The translations under genes and the position numbers were made by a program. Shown here one piece after another: positions 8,094-14,541 of a DNA stretch of 64,000 nucleotides (positions are counted from its first letter, which is position 1; every line of letters starts with the position of its first letter). Source of the DNA: Pseudomonadota bacterium (GTDB taxonomy: Bacteria > Pseudomonadota > Alphaproteobacteria > Sphingomonadales > Sphingomonadaceae); NCBI GenBank assembly GCA_023423655.1, contig JAFAFE010000006.1, forward strand, positions 930,001 to 994,000. The letters are read 5' to 3'. A model generated the notes under the pieces. It ran no database searches and was not told the DNA's origin. It worked only from the letters and a program-made list of their open reading frames with translations.

Positions 8094-8152
8094 ATAAAGT
8101 TATCAAAAAAGTTATCGTAAAGTTTGTTATAAAGTTCTCTAAAAAGGTTATG
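8094..8152 (-). repeat. Five-unit 12-bp direct repeat array
   Basis: Five consecutive units on the plus strand: ATAAAGTTATCA, AAAAAGTTATCG, TAAAGTTTGTT, ATAAAGTTCTCT, AAAAAGGTTATG. Periods are 12, 12, 11 and 12 bases and the core is AAAGTT. The array sits 37-95 bases upstream of the ATG of the AT-rich gene. The near-helical spacing suggests a multi-copy operator or iteron-like site; autoregulation by the adjacent protein is an inference. Confidence 0.75.
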
Positions 8153-8367
8153 TGTAATTTCAACCTTAATTTTGACTCACTTTTTTAAAAAAATTTTATC
8201 CGAAGAATCATTGAAAAATATGGCAAAAATAACTGAGTCCGAATTTTAACGAAAGTTTCAATCGTTAAATTGAAAAATTAAACTCAAACTATAAGTGTAA
8301 ATTTTTCGAATTTTTCGATTTTCACTTGCGCTAAATAAGGTGAGTCGCTATAGGCCAAGACGCAAAA
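8153..8367. other. Very AT-rich noncoding stretch
   Basis: About 215 bases at extremely low GC (13 of 60 bases in 8161-8220), with runs such as TTTTTTAAAAAAATTTT and the near repeat TTTTTCGAATTTTTCG. No gene is supported. It likely holds the promoter of the minus-strand gene at 7317 and possibly that of the small-gene unit to the right. Confidence 0.6.
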
Positions 8368-8480
8368 AGGCGAGATCGCGCCAACGACCTCGCCTCCTGA
8401 TCGAAGAATACGCTTCGCAGCATCGATTCTTCGGTTGGGTAAGGAGTAAATTCTCCGCCCATGCACGGCGTCTTTACTCC
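8368..8480 (+). ncRNA. Candidate structured leader: three tandem hairpins
   Basis: Three stems follow each other: AGGCGAG/CTCGCCT (8368-8374 with 8389-8395), CGAAGAAT/ATTCTTCG (8402-8409 with 8426-8433) and GGAGTAAA/TTTACTCC (8443-8450 with 8473-8480). The third stem contains the purine-rich AAGGAG and holds an ATG in its GCC-catgcac-GGC apical part. The block precedes two small genes in the same direction. Hairpins are seen directly; a regulatory RNA role is an inference. Confidence 0.4.
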
Positions 8481-8520
8481 TGATTTTGCGGCTTTTCAAC
8501 TGCTGCGGGAGTATTTTTAA
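8461..8520 (+). CDS. Possible 19-residue leader peptide
   Basis: ATG 8461 opens a 19-codon frame (MHGVFTPDFAAFQLLREYF) whose TAA directly abuts the ATG of the next small gene. Its start codon lies in the loop of the third hairpin, with AAGGAG about 14 bases upstream. The abutting stop and start suggest translational coupling, but it could be chance. Confidence 0.25.
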   Translation: MHGVFTPDFAAFQLLREYF

Positions 8521-8700
8521 ATGCATACCATTGCTAGAAGCCCGTTGGGCACCCGTGCGCGCACGGGAGAATCTTGCCCTGAAAGCGGAATTTGGGAAGT
8601 CGAAGGCACGCCTTCGACGACCGCTCCCATTGCCAAAGGTAACCGTATGCCTCCCTATGGCGGCAAAGCGGTGACTTGGATTCTTACCCAGAACGCGTGA
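8521..8700 (+). CDS. 59-residue conserved-looking small protein, TGExCPESGxW type
   Basis: A short protein with the ordered pattern RTGESCPESGIWEVEG, then APIAKGNRMPPYGGKAVTW, which resembles a class of small bacterial proteins with a TGE-C-P-SG-W block and an MPPYxGxxVTW block. I recognise the pattern but no assigned function. GGGAG lies nine bases before ATG 8521. It is followed at once by a strong TTCG-loop hairpin terminator. Its higher GC differs from the AT-rich patch to the left. Confidence 0.6.
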   Translation: MHTIARSPLGTRARTGESCPESGIWEVEGTPSTTAPIAKGNRMPPYGGKAVTWILTQNA

Positions 8701-8705
8701 ATTGC

Positions 8706-8727
8706 AAGCCGGGCTTCGGCCCGGCTT
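8706..8727 (+). terminator. TTCG-loop terminator hairpin
   Basis: AAGCCGGGC - TTCG - GCCCGGCTT is a perfect nine-bp stem with a stable tetraloop, five bases after the stop of the 59-residue gene. The T-tract after it is short (CTTAAA). Confidence 0.7.
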
Positions 8728-8761
8728 CTTAAACGCTGCAACCTGAAAGGGGGTGAGAGAA

Positions 8762-8899
8762 TTGGCACGCAGCAAGACTTTTCCAATAGGCCGGAATGCG
8801 AAAACTGGTCAACTGACTACAGTCGATAAGGCGAAACGGTATCCAAATACCCATGTGGTAGAACGGATGCCTAAATCCGGCCACGGCGATAGCAAATAA
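8762..8899 (+). CDS. 45-residue small basic protein, unknown function
   Basis: A TTG start at 8762 follows the very strong ribosome site AAAGGGGGTGAG by about five bases. The product reads ARSKTFPIGRNAKTGQLTTV, then DKAKRYPNTHVVERMPKSGH and GDSK. The order IGRxAxTGxx...VDxAKxxPxTxVVER is typical of short proteins that recur in alphaproteobacterial and phage-derived loci, without an assigned role. It is flanked by terminators at 8706 and 8903, so it appears to be a separate unit. The strong ribosome site makes it likely real despite its size. Confidence 0.65.
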   Translation: MARSKTFPIGRNAKTGQLTTVDKAKRYPNTHVVERMPKSGHGDSK

Positions 8900-8902
8900 T
8901 CC

Positions 8903-8937
8903 AAAGAAGGGGCATCAAGTTGGTGCCCCTTCTTTTT
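8903..8937 (+). terminator. Canonical intrinsic terminator
   Basis: AAAGAAGGGGCA - TCAAGTTGG - TGCCCCTTCTTTTT forms a long stem followed by a T run, starting three bases after the stop of the 45-residue gene. Confidence 0.9.
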
Positions 8938-8990
8938 ACAGCGCGGTGTTGATCTGCTACCTATGGAAGTGATCGTGGGACCCGACGCGG

Positions 8991-9254
8991 ATGATTAAAC
9001 TAGTGAAAATCGATATTGCCGGACCGGATTGTCTCACATTGACCTTCTCGGATGGCTCTATTGCGCGCTGGTGTGCGCGAGAGATTATTGCGCGCAACAC
9101 CGAACTGACACGTCCGCTTGCTGATCCGACTTATTTCGCCCGTGCGTTTATCGAAAGCGGTGCGCTCGCGTGGCCCAATGGTTTGGAATTAGCGCCTTGG
9201 GCTCTGTATCGACAACTGGATGAGGCGGGATTGCTCATCCGCAAAGCCGCCTAA
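8991..9254 (+). CDS. DUF2442 family protein
   Basis: An 87-residue protein with the DUF2442 layout: a beta segment with LTLTFSDGSIARW, a middle RPLADPTYFARAFIESG, and the closing WPNGLELAPWALYRQLDEAG. DUF2442 genes are often paired with DUF4160 genes in toxin-antitoxin-like arrangements. No DUF4160 gene is present here; only an 11-codon frame at 8963-8998 overlaps its start. The ATG lacks a strong ribosome site. Its 3' end overlaps the stop codon of a minus-strand small gene by three bases. Confidence 0.8.
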   Translation: MIKLVKIDIAGPDCLTLTFSDGSIARWCAREIIARNTELTRPLADPTYFARAFIESGALAWPNGLELAPWALYRQLDEAGLLIRKAA

Positions 9255-9379
9255 TCGCAAAGCTGTAACGCCGCGAGCCCAACGGCAAACGCACCTCCTG
9301 CAACATAACCAAAAAGCAGCCGTTCCTGTTTTGTCAGGCCCCACCATTTGGACGATGCGTCCAGCGAAGGGGCGTGCAT
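9251..9379 (-). CDS. 42-residue single-pass membrane protein
   Basis: ATG 9379 follows GCGGGGA by about five bases and opens a 42-residue frame: MHAPSLDASSKWWGLTKQER, then a hydrophobic helix (LLFGYVAGGAFAVGLAALQL) and a CD end. A polar N-terminus, one membrane helix and a good ribosome site make this a plausible real small protein. It is convergent with DUF2442 and their stop codons overlap. Function unknown. Confidence 0.5.
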   Translation of the reverse strand: MHAPSLDASSKWWGLTKQERLLFGYVAGGAFAVGLAALQLCD

Positions 9380-9699
9380 CAATTCCCCGCGTCTCTCCGC
9401 CACAATAATAGCTTAAGGCGCGGTGTGGCTTTGCTCCTTGATAGTTTGGCAATATTCTGATCGGGACCGGATGACATGAATAAATAATATAGCCGGGCAG
9501 CCTGAAAAATATTTAACGCTTCAATAATCTACAGATTTTCACCCTCGCATCTATTGGCACCGCCTTAGGGATTGGATCGCGACAATGACGGCATTGCTTG
9601 CGAACCGTATCGCGGACGCCGCCGTTAGGGGGCGGCCTCAAGGTAAGGTATTGGGTCAGGGCGTTGGGCCAAAATTGCCAGGGCAGGACCGTCACGCGC
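9380..9699. other. Intergenic, no gene seen
   Basis: About 320 bases. The left part (9430-9530) is relatively AT-rich and may hold the promoter of the minus-strand small gene. CCGCCGTTAGGGGGCGG (9611-9627) gives a short imperfect hairpin. Nothing else is supported. Confidence 0.4.
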
Positions 9700-10134
9700 T
9701 TACCGCAAAACCCCTTTGCGCCTTTGGGTCAGCGTATAAGCGAGCAGCCCGATGGCGATGATCCACACCGGCACCATGATATAATGGGTGGCAGCGGGAA
9801 CCGGTGGCGGCATGGGGTGGCTGAACTGGTAGAGGCTGGTTCCGGCCAGTCCCACAAGCGAGACAATTGCGGCGGTGACGGCATGGCGGTTGCGCATCAG
9901 GATGAGCAAGGAGGTCGCCATCGCGCCCCATACGCCCAAGGCCCAAGCGGCTTCCGACCATATCGGAAAGCTGTCAAAATAGGCGATTTGTTCGGGTGTC
10001 AGCCCTTCCATCGCAGCCGGGTTACGGGTTTGCGCCATCACATAGTTGAACGCGCCAAGGCAGTTCCACAGCAACGACAAAATCCCCGCAATCCATATAT
10101 GGCCGGGCGTTTTACGGTCTTCAAACGGGTGCAT
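9700..10134 (-). CDS. Multi-pass membrane protein, unknown function
   Basis: A 144-residue inner-membrane protein with about four hydrophobic helices: near residues 12-32 (IWIAGILSLLWNCLGAFNYV), 58-78 (SEAAWALGVWGAMATSLLIL), 84-104 and 117-136. I recognise it as a type common in sphingomonads but without a named function. ATG 10134 is chosen because GGGGGAGG ends five bases upstream; ATG 10149 would add MGEGN. The gene is divergent from the lipoprotein gene at 10303. Confidence 0.65.
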   Translation of the reverse strand: MHPFEDRKTPGHIWIAGILSLLWNCLGAFNYVMAQTRNPAAMEGLTPEQIAYFDSFPIWSEAAWALGVWGAMATSLLILMRNRHAVTAAIVSLVGLAGTSLYQFSHPMPPPVPAATHYIMVPVWIIAIGLLAYTLTQRRKGVLR

Positions 10135-10302
10135 ATTCCCCTCCCCCATTGTTCTGCCGCCGATGCTACGCCCTTTACGCGCGCCCGGCAATATACGCCT
10201 GTTTTGAAGCGCCTGCGCCCGACCAGCCGCGCTCTATCCGCGACGGGGTTTCCCTGCAAATATCAACAGGGGTTGAGGACATGTCGTGCTTTCGTCATAA
10301 AG

Positions 10303-10935
10303 ATGCTGATGTTCAAATATGTTACCGAAGCGGCTCCGCGCCGCGCCGCCATTTCTGCTCCGGGTATCGCGCCCGGTCCGGCCCGTCGCCCAAAGCTCTG
10401 GCTCATAGTGCCGCTCGCCGGTGTCATGATGGTCGCAGGGTGCAGCACGCCCACGCCCGAACCCAAGCCGCAGCCGCCTTCGACGCGGCCCGTTCCGCCG
10501 CCTCCGCCGCCCGCAACGCCGCCGCCTGCGTCGCGCAATTGGGAGGATTGGCCCTATACGCCGGGCGGGTGGAGCTACCGCGCCGAGGGCCAAGGATCGG
10601 TTGCGCTGTTCGGCATGGCCCCCCAAGCACCGCAGTTCAGCATCCGTTGTGACAAGGCGGCGCGGCGCATCCAGCTTGCCCGCCCCGGCTTTCTGGAGCC
10701 CGGCAAGAGTGCCAATATGGTGATCCGCGCGACCACCGGATCGGCGCAATATCCGCTCGGTAATGCTGGCGGCCAGCCTGCGCAAGTCGCAGCTACTTTG
10801 TCGCCGCTCGATCCGATTCTCGACAAGATTGCGTTCAGCCGCGGGCGCTTTGTCATAGAGGTTGCGGGCGCACCGACTCCGCTCGTTATCCCTACTTGGC
10901 CCGAATTTGCGCGCGTCGTGGAAGATTGCCGCTGA
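10303..10935 (+). CDS. Putative lipoprotein, unknown function
   Basis: A 210-residue predicted lipoprotein. After a basic N-terminal stretch (ARRPK) comes a hydrophobic segment and the lipobox VAGC, then a proline-rich spacer and a globular part of about 140 residues (NWEDWPYTPGGWSYRAEGQG onward). It ends with a short Trp- and Cys-containing segment. Starts ATG 10303 and ATG 10309 are both possible; neither has a good ribosome site. The stop overlaps the start of the AstE-like gene (TGATG), implying translational coupling. No family function is recognised. Confidence 0.65.
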   Translation: MLMFKYVTEAAPRRAAISAPGIAPGPARRPKLWLIVPLAGVMMVAGCSTPTPEPKPQPPSTRPVPPPPPPATPPPASRNWEDWPYTPGGWSYRAEGQGSVALFGMAPQAPQFSIRCDKAARRIQLARPGFLEPGKSANMVIRATTGSAQYPLGNAGGQPAQVAATLSPLDPILDKIAFSRGRFVIEVAGAPTPLVIPTWPEFARVVEDCR

Positions 10936-12311
10936 TGGCAGGCCGGGGCCGGGGTAGAAAGCCAGCCAAGGCCGCCTCACGCCAAAAGCGCGCGGCCTCC
11001 CCGGAAGTGGAGGGGCCGGAGGTAGACACCCCTCCCGCGCCGGATGAAAGCGCCGCTGAACCGCTCCCCGAACAACCGCCCGACCCTGCACCCGACCCTA
11101 CGTCCAAACCCGCCAGCAAAGCAGCAGCCAAAGCCCGCGCCGCGGGAAAGGCGATACCCGAACCCGGCGAAGGGCCGCTTGATGAACCCGGCACGTCGAT
11201 CATCGCGCCCGCGACCAAAGCGCCAGAACCACATGATCCGCCGCTGGTCGACAAGCCCGACCGCCTCGGCCCTTCCAAGCGCGATGCTTATGAAATTGGC
11301 GGCAAAGCGGTGCAGCCGGGCTATGAAGCCACGGTCAATATCCACATCGCCAACCTGTCAACCGCGGTGCCGGTCTCGCTCCCGATACGCGTGGTGCATG
11401 GCCGCGACGATGGTCCGACCCTGTTCGTGAGCGCGGCGGTGCATGGCGACGAAATTGTCGGCGTCGAAATTATCCGCCGCCTGCTGCGCCGCGTCACCGG
11501 CCACCGCATCAACGGCACCTTGCTGCTGGTCCCGGTCGTCAATGTGTTCGGCTTTGTGACGCATGACCGCTATCTGCCCGACCGGCGCGATCTTAATCGC
11601 AGTTTTCCGGGGAGCGCCAACGGCTCGCTCGCAGCCCAACTGGCCAATGCGTTCCGCACCGAAGTGGTGATGCGCAGCGATTTCGGCATCGACCTCCACA
11701 GCGCCGCCGTCCATCGCTCCAACTATCCGCAAATCCGCGTGTCGGCCGACAGCGAAAAGGCCGCCGAAATGGCGCTGGCTTTCAGCCCGCCCGCGATCAT
11801 CACGGCACCCTTGCGTGAAGGCTCGATGCGCGAATTTGCGCGCGCTGACGGGGTAGAAATGCTGCTTTATGAAGCAGGCGAGGCGCTGCGCTTTGACGAA
11901 TTTGCAATCCGTATCGGGGTGCGCGGCATTTTGCGCGTGATGGCGCAAATGGGGATGATTGACCGCCCGCCCGAGGCCGAAGAATTCCAGCCCGTCCTGT
12001 CGCACAAGACAAGCTGGCTGCGCTCGCCCAAAGGCGGGATTTTCGTTGCTGCACCCCATGCCGGCGCGCTGGTCGAAGAAGGCGATGTGATCGGCACGGT
12101 CAGCAATCCGTTCGGCGACGATGCGGTCGAACTCCATGCACCGTTCAGCGGCATGATTATCGGCGAAGCGATGCTCCCCGTGGTCAATCGCGGCGACGCG
12201 CTGTTCCACATCGCCCAACTCGACCATTTCGGCACCGCCGCCGACCGGCTGAAAACCATCACCGACGCAATAAGCGCCGACCCGCTATTGGACGAGGATG
12301 AGTTGATATAA
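10935..12311 (+). CDS. Succinylglutamate desuccinylase/aspartoacylase-family hydrolase
   Basis: Zinc-dependent amidohydrolase of the AstE/AspA family, 458 residues, carrying a ~110-residue basic then Pro/Ala-rich extension before the catalytic part. Visible zinc and catalytic residues are in AAVHGDEIVG (H and E) and DLHSA (H), with the substrate-Arg block DRRDLNRSFPG. The C-terminal ~100 residues have the barrel-like repeat GGIFVAAPHAGALVEEGDVI and HAPFSGMIIG typical of the family. It starts inside the stop of the lipoprotein gene. Convergent rimK and rimB genes next door suggest that it trims or hydrolyses amino-acid adducts made by RimK, which is an inference. Confidence 0.85.
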   Translation: MAGRGRGRKPAKAASRQKRAASPEVEGPEVDTPPAPDESAAEPLPEQPPDPAPDPTSKPASKAAAKARAAGKAIPEPGEGPLDEPGTSIIAPATKAPEPHDPPLVDKPDRLGPSKRDAYEIGGKAVQPGYEATVNIHIANLSTAVPVSLPIRVVHGRDDGPTLFVSAAVHGDEIVGVEIIRRLLRRVTGHRINGTLLLVPVVNVFGFVTHDRYLPDRRDLNRSFPGSANGSLAAQLANAFRTEVVMRSDFGIDLHSAAVHRSNYPQIRVSADSEKAAEMALAFSPPAIITAPLREGSMREFARADGVEMLLYEAGEALRFDEFAIRIGVRGILRVMAQMGMIDRPPEAEEFQPVLSHKTSWLRSPKGGIFVAAPHAGALVEEGDVIGTVSNPFGDDAVELHAPFSGMIIGEAMLPVVNRGDALFHIAQLDHFGTAADRLKTITDAISADPLLDEDELI

Positions 12312-12399
12312 GTGCTTTCCGCTGCCGCCGCTTATGTTGCGGTGCAAGTCGATGCCACGACACGCAAGGCCACCGCTAACCTCTAAAAAACCTTATGCC

Positions 12400-13317
12400 T
12401 CAATCAATCTCGTTGCGTTGCTTTGATTTTTTGCGGTTTTTCTGGTCTTCGGCCATGAAGTCGATAATCATGCCTGCAATATCTTTGCCCGTCGCTTTTT
12501 CGATGCCTTCAAGGCCGGGCGAGCTGTTCACTTCCATGATGACCGGCCCATGATTGGAGCGCAGCATATCGACACCAGCAACCTTAAGCCCCAAGGCCCG
12601 CGCCGCGCGCACGGCGGTCGAGCGTTCTTCGGGCGTGATGCGAATCGCTTTGGCGGTGCCGCCGCGATGGAGGTTTGAACGGAAATCGCCTTTCGCGCCT
12701 TGCCGCTTCATCGCCGCGACAACCTTGTTGCCGATGACAAAGGCGCGGATGTCACTGCCTTTTGATTCCTTGATATATTCCTGCACAAGAATTTCGACAT
12801 TGGCCCCGCGAAACGCTTCGATCACGGACTTTGCCGATTGTTCGGTTTCGCCAAGGACCACACCAATGCCTTGCGTGCCTTCCAAGAGCTTGATGACCGC
12901 AGGCGCGCCGCCGACAAGGCCGAGCACATGGTCGGTCTGCCGCGCGTCATGGGCAAAGGCGGTGACGGGCAGGCCCAGCCCCTTATGCGCCAAAATCTGC
13001 ATCGAACGCAGCTTGTCGCGCGCGCGGGTAATCGCTTCGCTCGCGTTCAAACTATAGGTGCCCATGACTTCAAACTGACGCACAACGGCGGCACCATAGA
13101 AAGTAACAGAAGCGCCGATGCGCGGAATCACCGCGTCAAAGCCTTCGACCAACTGGTCCTTATAATAAGCGGCAGGGTCCTGCGCGCTGATCGACATCGT
13201 CACCTGCAAAGTGTCGAGGTGGAAAATATGATGCCCCCGCTCGTTGGCGGCTTCGATCAGCCGCCGGTGCGAATAGAGGTTAGGGTTGCGGCAAAGAAGC
13301 GCGATTTTCATAGGCAT
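12400..13317 (-). CDS. rimK: RimK-family ATP-grasp amino-acid ligase
   Basis: ATP-grasp carboxylate-amine ligase of 305 residues, related to RimK, which adds glutamates to the C-terminus of ribosomal protein S6. Order of blocks: N-terminal LLCRNPNLYSHRRLIEAA, central VIKLLEGTQGIGVVLGE nucleotide loop, EYIKESKGSDIRAFVIG, and the C-terminal metal-binding segment GPVIMEVNSSPGLEGIE. The tail is Lys-rich. ATG 13317 is used; ATG 13311 would remove two residues. It lies 47 bases downstream of a rimB-like gene on the same strand and is convergent with the AstE-like gene. Confidence 0.9.
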   Translation of the reverse strand: MPMKIALLCRNPNLYSHRRLIEAANERGHHIFHLDTLQVTMSISAQDPAAYYKDQLVEGFDAVIPRIGASVTFYGAAVVRQFEVMGTYSLNASEAITRARDKLRSMQILAHKGLGLPVTAFAHDARQTDHVLGLVGGAPAVIKLLEGTQGIGVVLGETEQSAKSVIEAFRGANVEILVQEYIKESKGSDIRAFVIGNKVVAAMKRQGAKGDFRSNLHRGGTAKAIRITPEERSTAVRAARALGLKVAGVDMLRSNHGPVIMEVNSSPGLEGIEKATGKDIAGMIIDFMAEDQKNRKKSKQRNEID

Positions 13318-13364
13318 ATATTTTCATCGAAAGAGTTACATCCGCGCATAACGCACGACACCGG

Positions 13365-13862
13365 CTAATTATCCGGCGCTCCGTGCTGATATTTGCGCGC
13401 GACGTTTACAATAAAATGACGTTTGAGTGCTGTGCGTCCGACAAGCATGGGAAAAGCCATCGGCGTACGGTCGGTCAAGCTTAGCTGAACCGGAACAGAA
13501 ATGCCAGCAAGTCTGATCCGCACGTCGATAATATAGCGTATTTCTTCAACGCCGTTGGAGCTGGTCACACAGCGTTGTTCGACCAGCGGCGCGCTGCACC
13601 AGATATGCTCGGCTTCGGGGCCGGTTTCGGAGCGGAAGCGCACGCGCGCTTCGCCATTTTCGCTATAAGGTTCAATGTCGGTCGCATGGAGCGCCGAGGT
13701 GCGTGCGCCGGTGTCGATCTTAGCGCGGATGCCGATAAGGCCCAAGGCTTCGACATCGACCAGTTCGGCCCAACCCAATTCGATTCGCGGGCGCACCTTG
13801 CGCGGAGGCACAGGGGCTGCGGGGGGTTCTTGGACGCTATCTTTGGCGCTATCGTCGGCCAT
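13365..13862 (-). CDS. rimB: RimB-like retropepsin-type protease
   Basis: A 165-residue protein of the family formerly called ATP-dependent zinc protease, now recognised as retropepsin-like (RimB). The active-site aspartate is in AKIDTGARTSALHA and the family closing block MAFPMLVGRTALKRHFIVN is present. In pseudomonads RimB, RimK and RimA act together on S6 glutamylation. Here it is followed by rimK on the same strand, which supports the same partnership. The N-terminal ~25 residues are Pro/Ala-rich. The catalytic mechanism in this organism is inferred from family. Confidence 0.85.
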   Translation of the reverse strand: MADDSAKDSVQEPPAAPVPPRKVRPRIELGWAELVDVEALGLIGIRAKIDTGARTSALHATDIEPYSENGEARVRFRSETGPEAEHIWCSAPLVEQRCVTSSNGVEEIRYIIDVRIRLAGISVPVQLSLTDRTPMAFPMLVGRTALKRHFIVNVARKYQHGAPDN

Positions 13863-13888
13863 GCGTAATCCTTATCCGCAAGCGCCGG

Positions 13889-14515
13889 TCAGCGCACGGC
13901 CTTTTGACCGACGGTTTTTTCCGCAGCTTCTTTCAATCGCACCATCTGTTCGGTCATTACCTTATCGACGGCCGGGGCGACATTTTTGAGCGGGATGCGG
14001 CTATATCCGCCAACAACATAGTCCATCTTGATCTTGCTGCTGTTGGCGGGACCGAGGGTTAGCGTGAAGCTCAGTGTGCCGGTCACCGCTTCGGACTGTA
14101 ACGGCCCCAGCGCGCCCGACAGACGCAACAACTTTCCGCTATCGGCATAAAGCACGCGGGCATGTTCGACCGTGTTAGCGCGATATTTGACCTCTTCTTC
14201 ACGGTCGGCGGTGCTGCCGGGCTTTACCAGCCTTTCGCAGAAACAGCCGCCCGCAACCGGACTAAGCGAGAAATTGGCGGCATCGCCCGACCAGCTATGC
14301 TCCGCGCTCCACCACAGTTCAGGCTGAACCAGCATCGCCCAGAGCGCATCGGGCGGGACGCCAATGTCATAATCTGCGGTCACCGCAAAACCGCTATCGG
14401 TGGCGTCGACCACCTTAGCGGCGCCAGGCGCGGCGAGGCCAGCAAGTGCCAGCAAAGCTACGCCGGAAAACACCACGCCCGGCAAAGCCGCAGCCTGTAA
14501 AATAGAGCAGCGCAT
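13889..14515 (-). CDS. Exported SRPBCC-fold protein
   Basis: A 208-residue protein with an N-terminal signal-like helix (MRCSILQAAALPGVVFSGVA) followed by a START/Bet v1-like (SRPBCC) domain: FAVTADYDIGVPPDALWAML, WWSAEHSWSGDA and the final amphipathic helix. ATG 14515 has GGGAG nine bases upstream; ATG 14542, overlapping the adk stop as TGATG, would add nine polar residues. Such domains bind hydrophobic ligands; the ligand is unknown. It follows adk closely, in the place where rpsM-rpsK-rpoA-rplQ stands in many alphaproteobacteria. Confidence 0.75.
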   Translation of the reverse strand: MRCSILQAAALPGVVFSGVALLALAGLAAPGAAKVVDATDSGFAVTADYDIGVPPDALWAMLVQPELWWSAEHSWSGDAANFSLSPVAGGCFCERLVKPGSTADREEEVKYRANTVEHARVLYADSGKLLRLSGALGPLQSEAVTGTLSFTLTLGPANSSKIKMDYVVGGYSRIPLKNVAPAVDKVMTEQMVRLKEAAEKTVGQKAVR

Positions 14516-14541
14516 CGGATATGGCTCCCGATGCCCGCGCA

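Noticed and set aside
8094..8152. CRISPR array
   Set aside because: Units are 11-12 bases without spacers, far shorter than CRISPR repeats, and no cas genes are present.
7964..8188. A 74-codon plus-strand frame across the 12-bp repeat array
   Set aside because: Its Lys/Val-rich second half is simply the repeat read in one frame, the first half is antisense to the hypothetical gene, and there is no ribosome site.
8284..8775. A 163-codon minus-strand frame across the hairpin block and the 59-residue gene
   Set aside because: It has no ribosome site and passes antisense through a plus-strand gene with its own ribosome site and terminator.
8963..8998. Possible DUF4160 partner of DUF2442
   Set aside because: Only an 11-codon frame is present and it shows no DUF4160 motif.
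9598..10302. Long in-frame extension upstream of the lipoprotein gene
   Set aside because: It is antisense to the membrane protein gene at 9700-10134 and would bury the signal sequence deep inside the protein.
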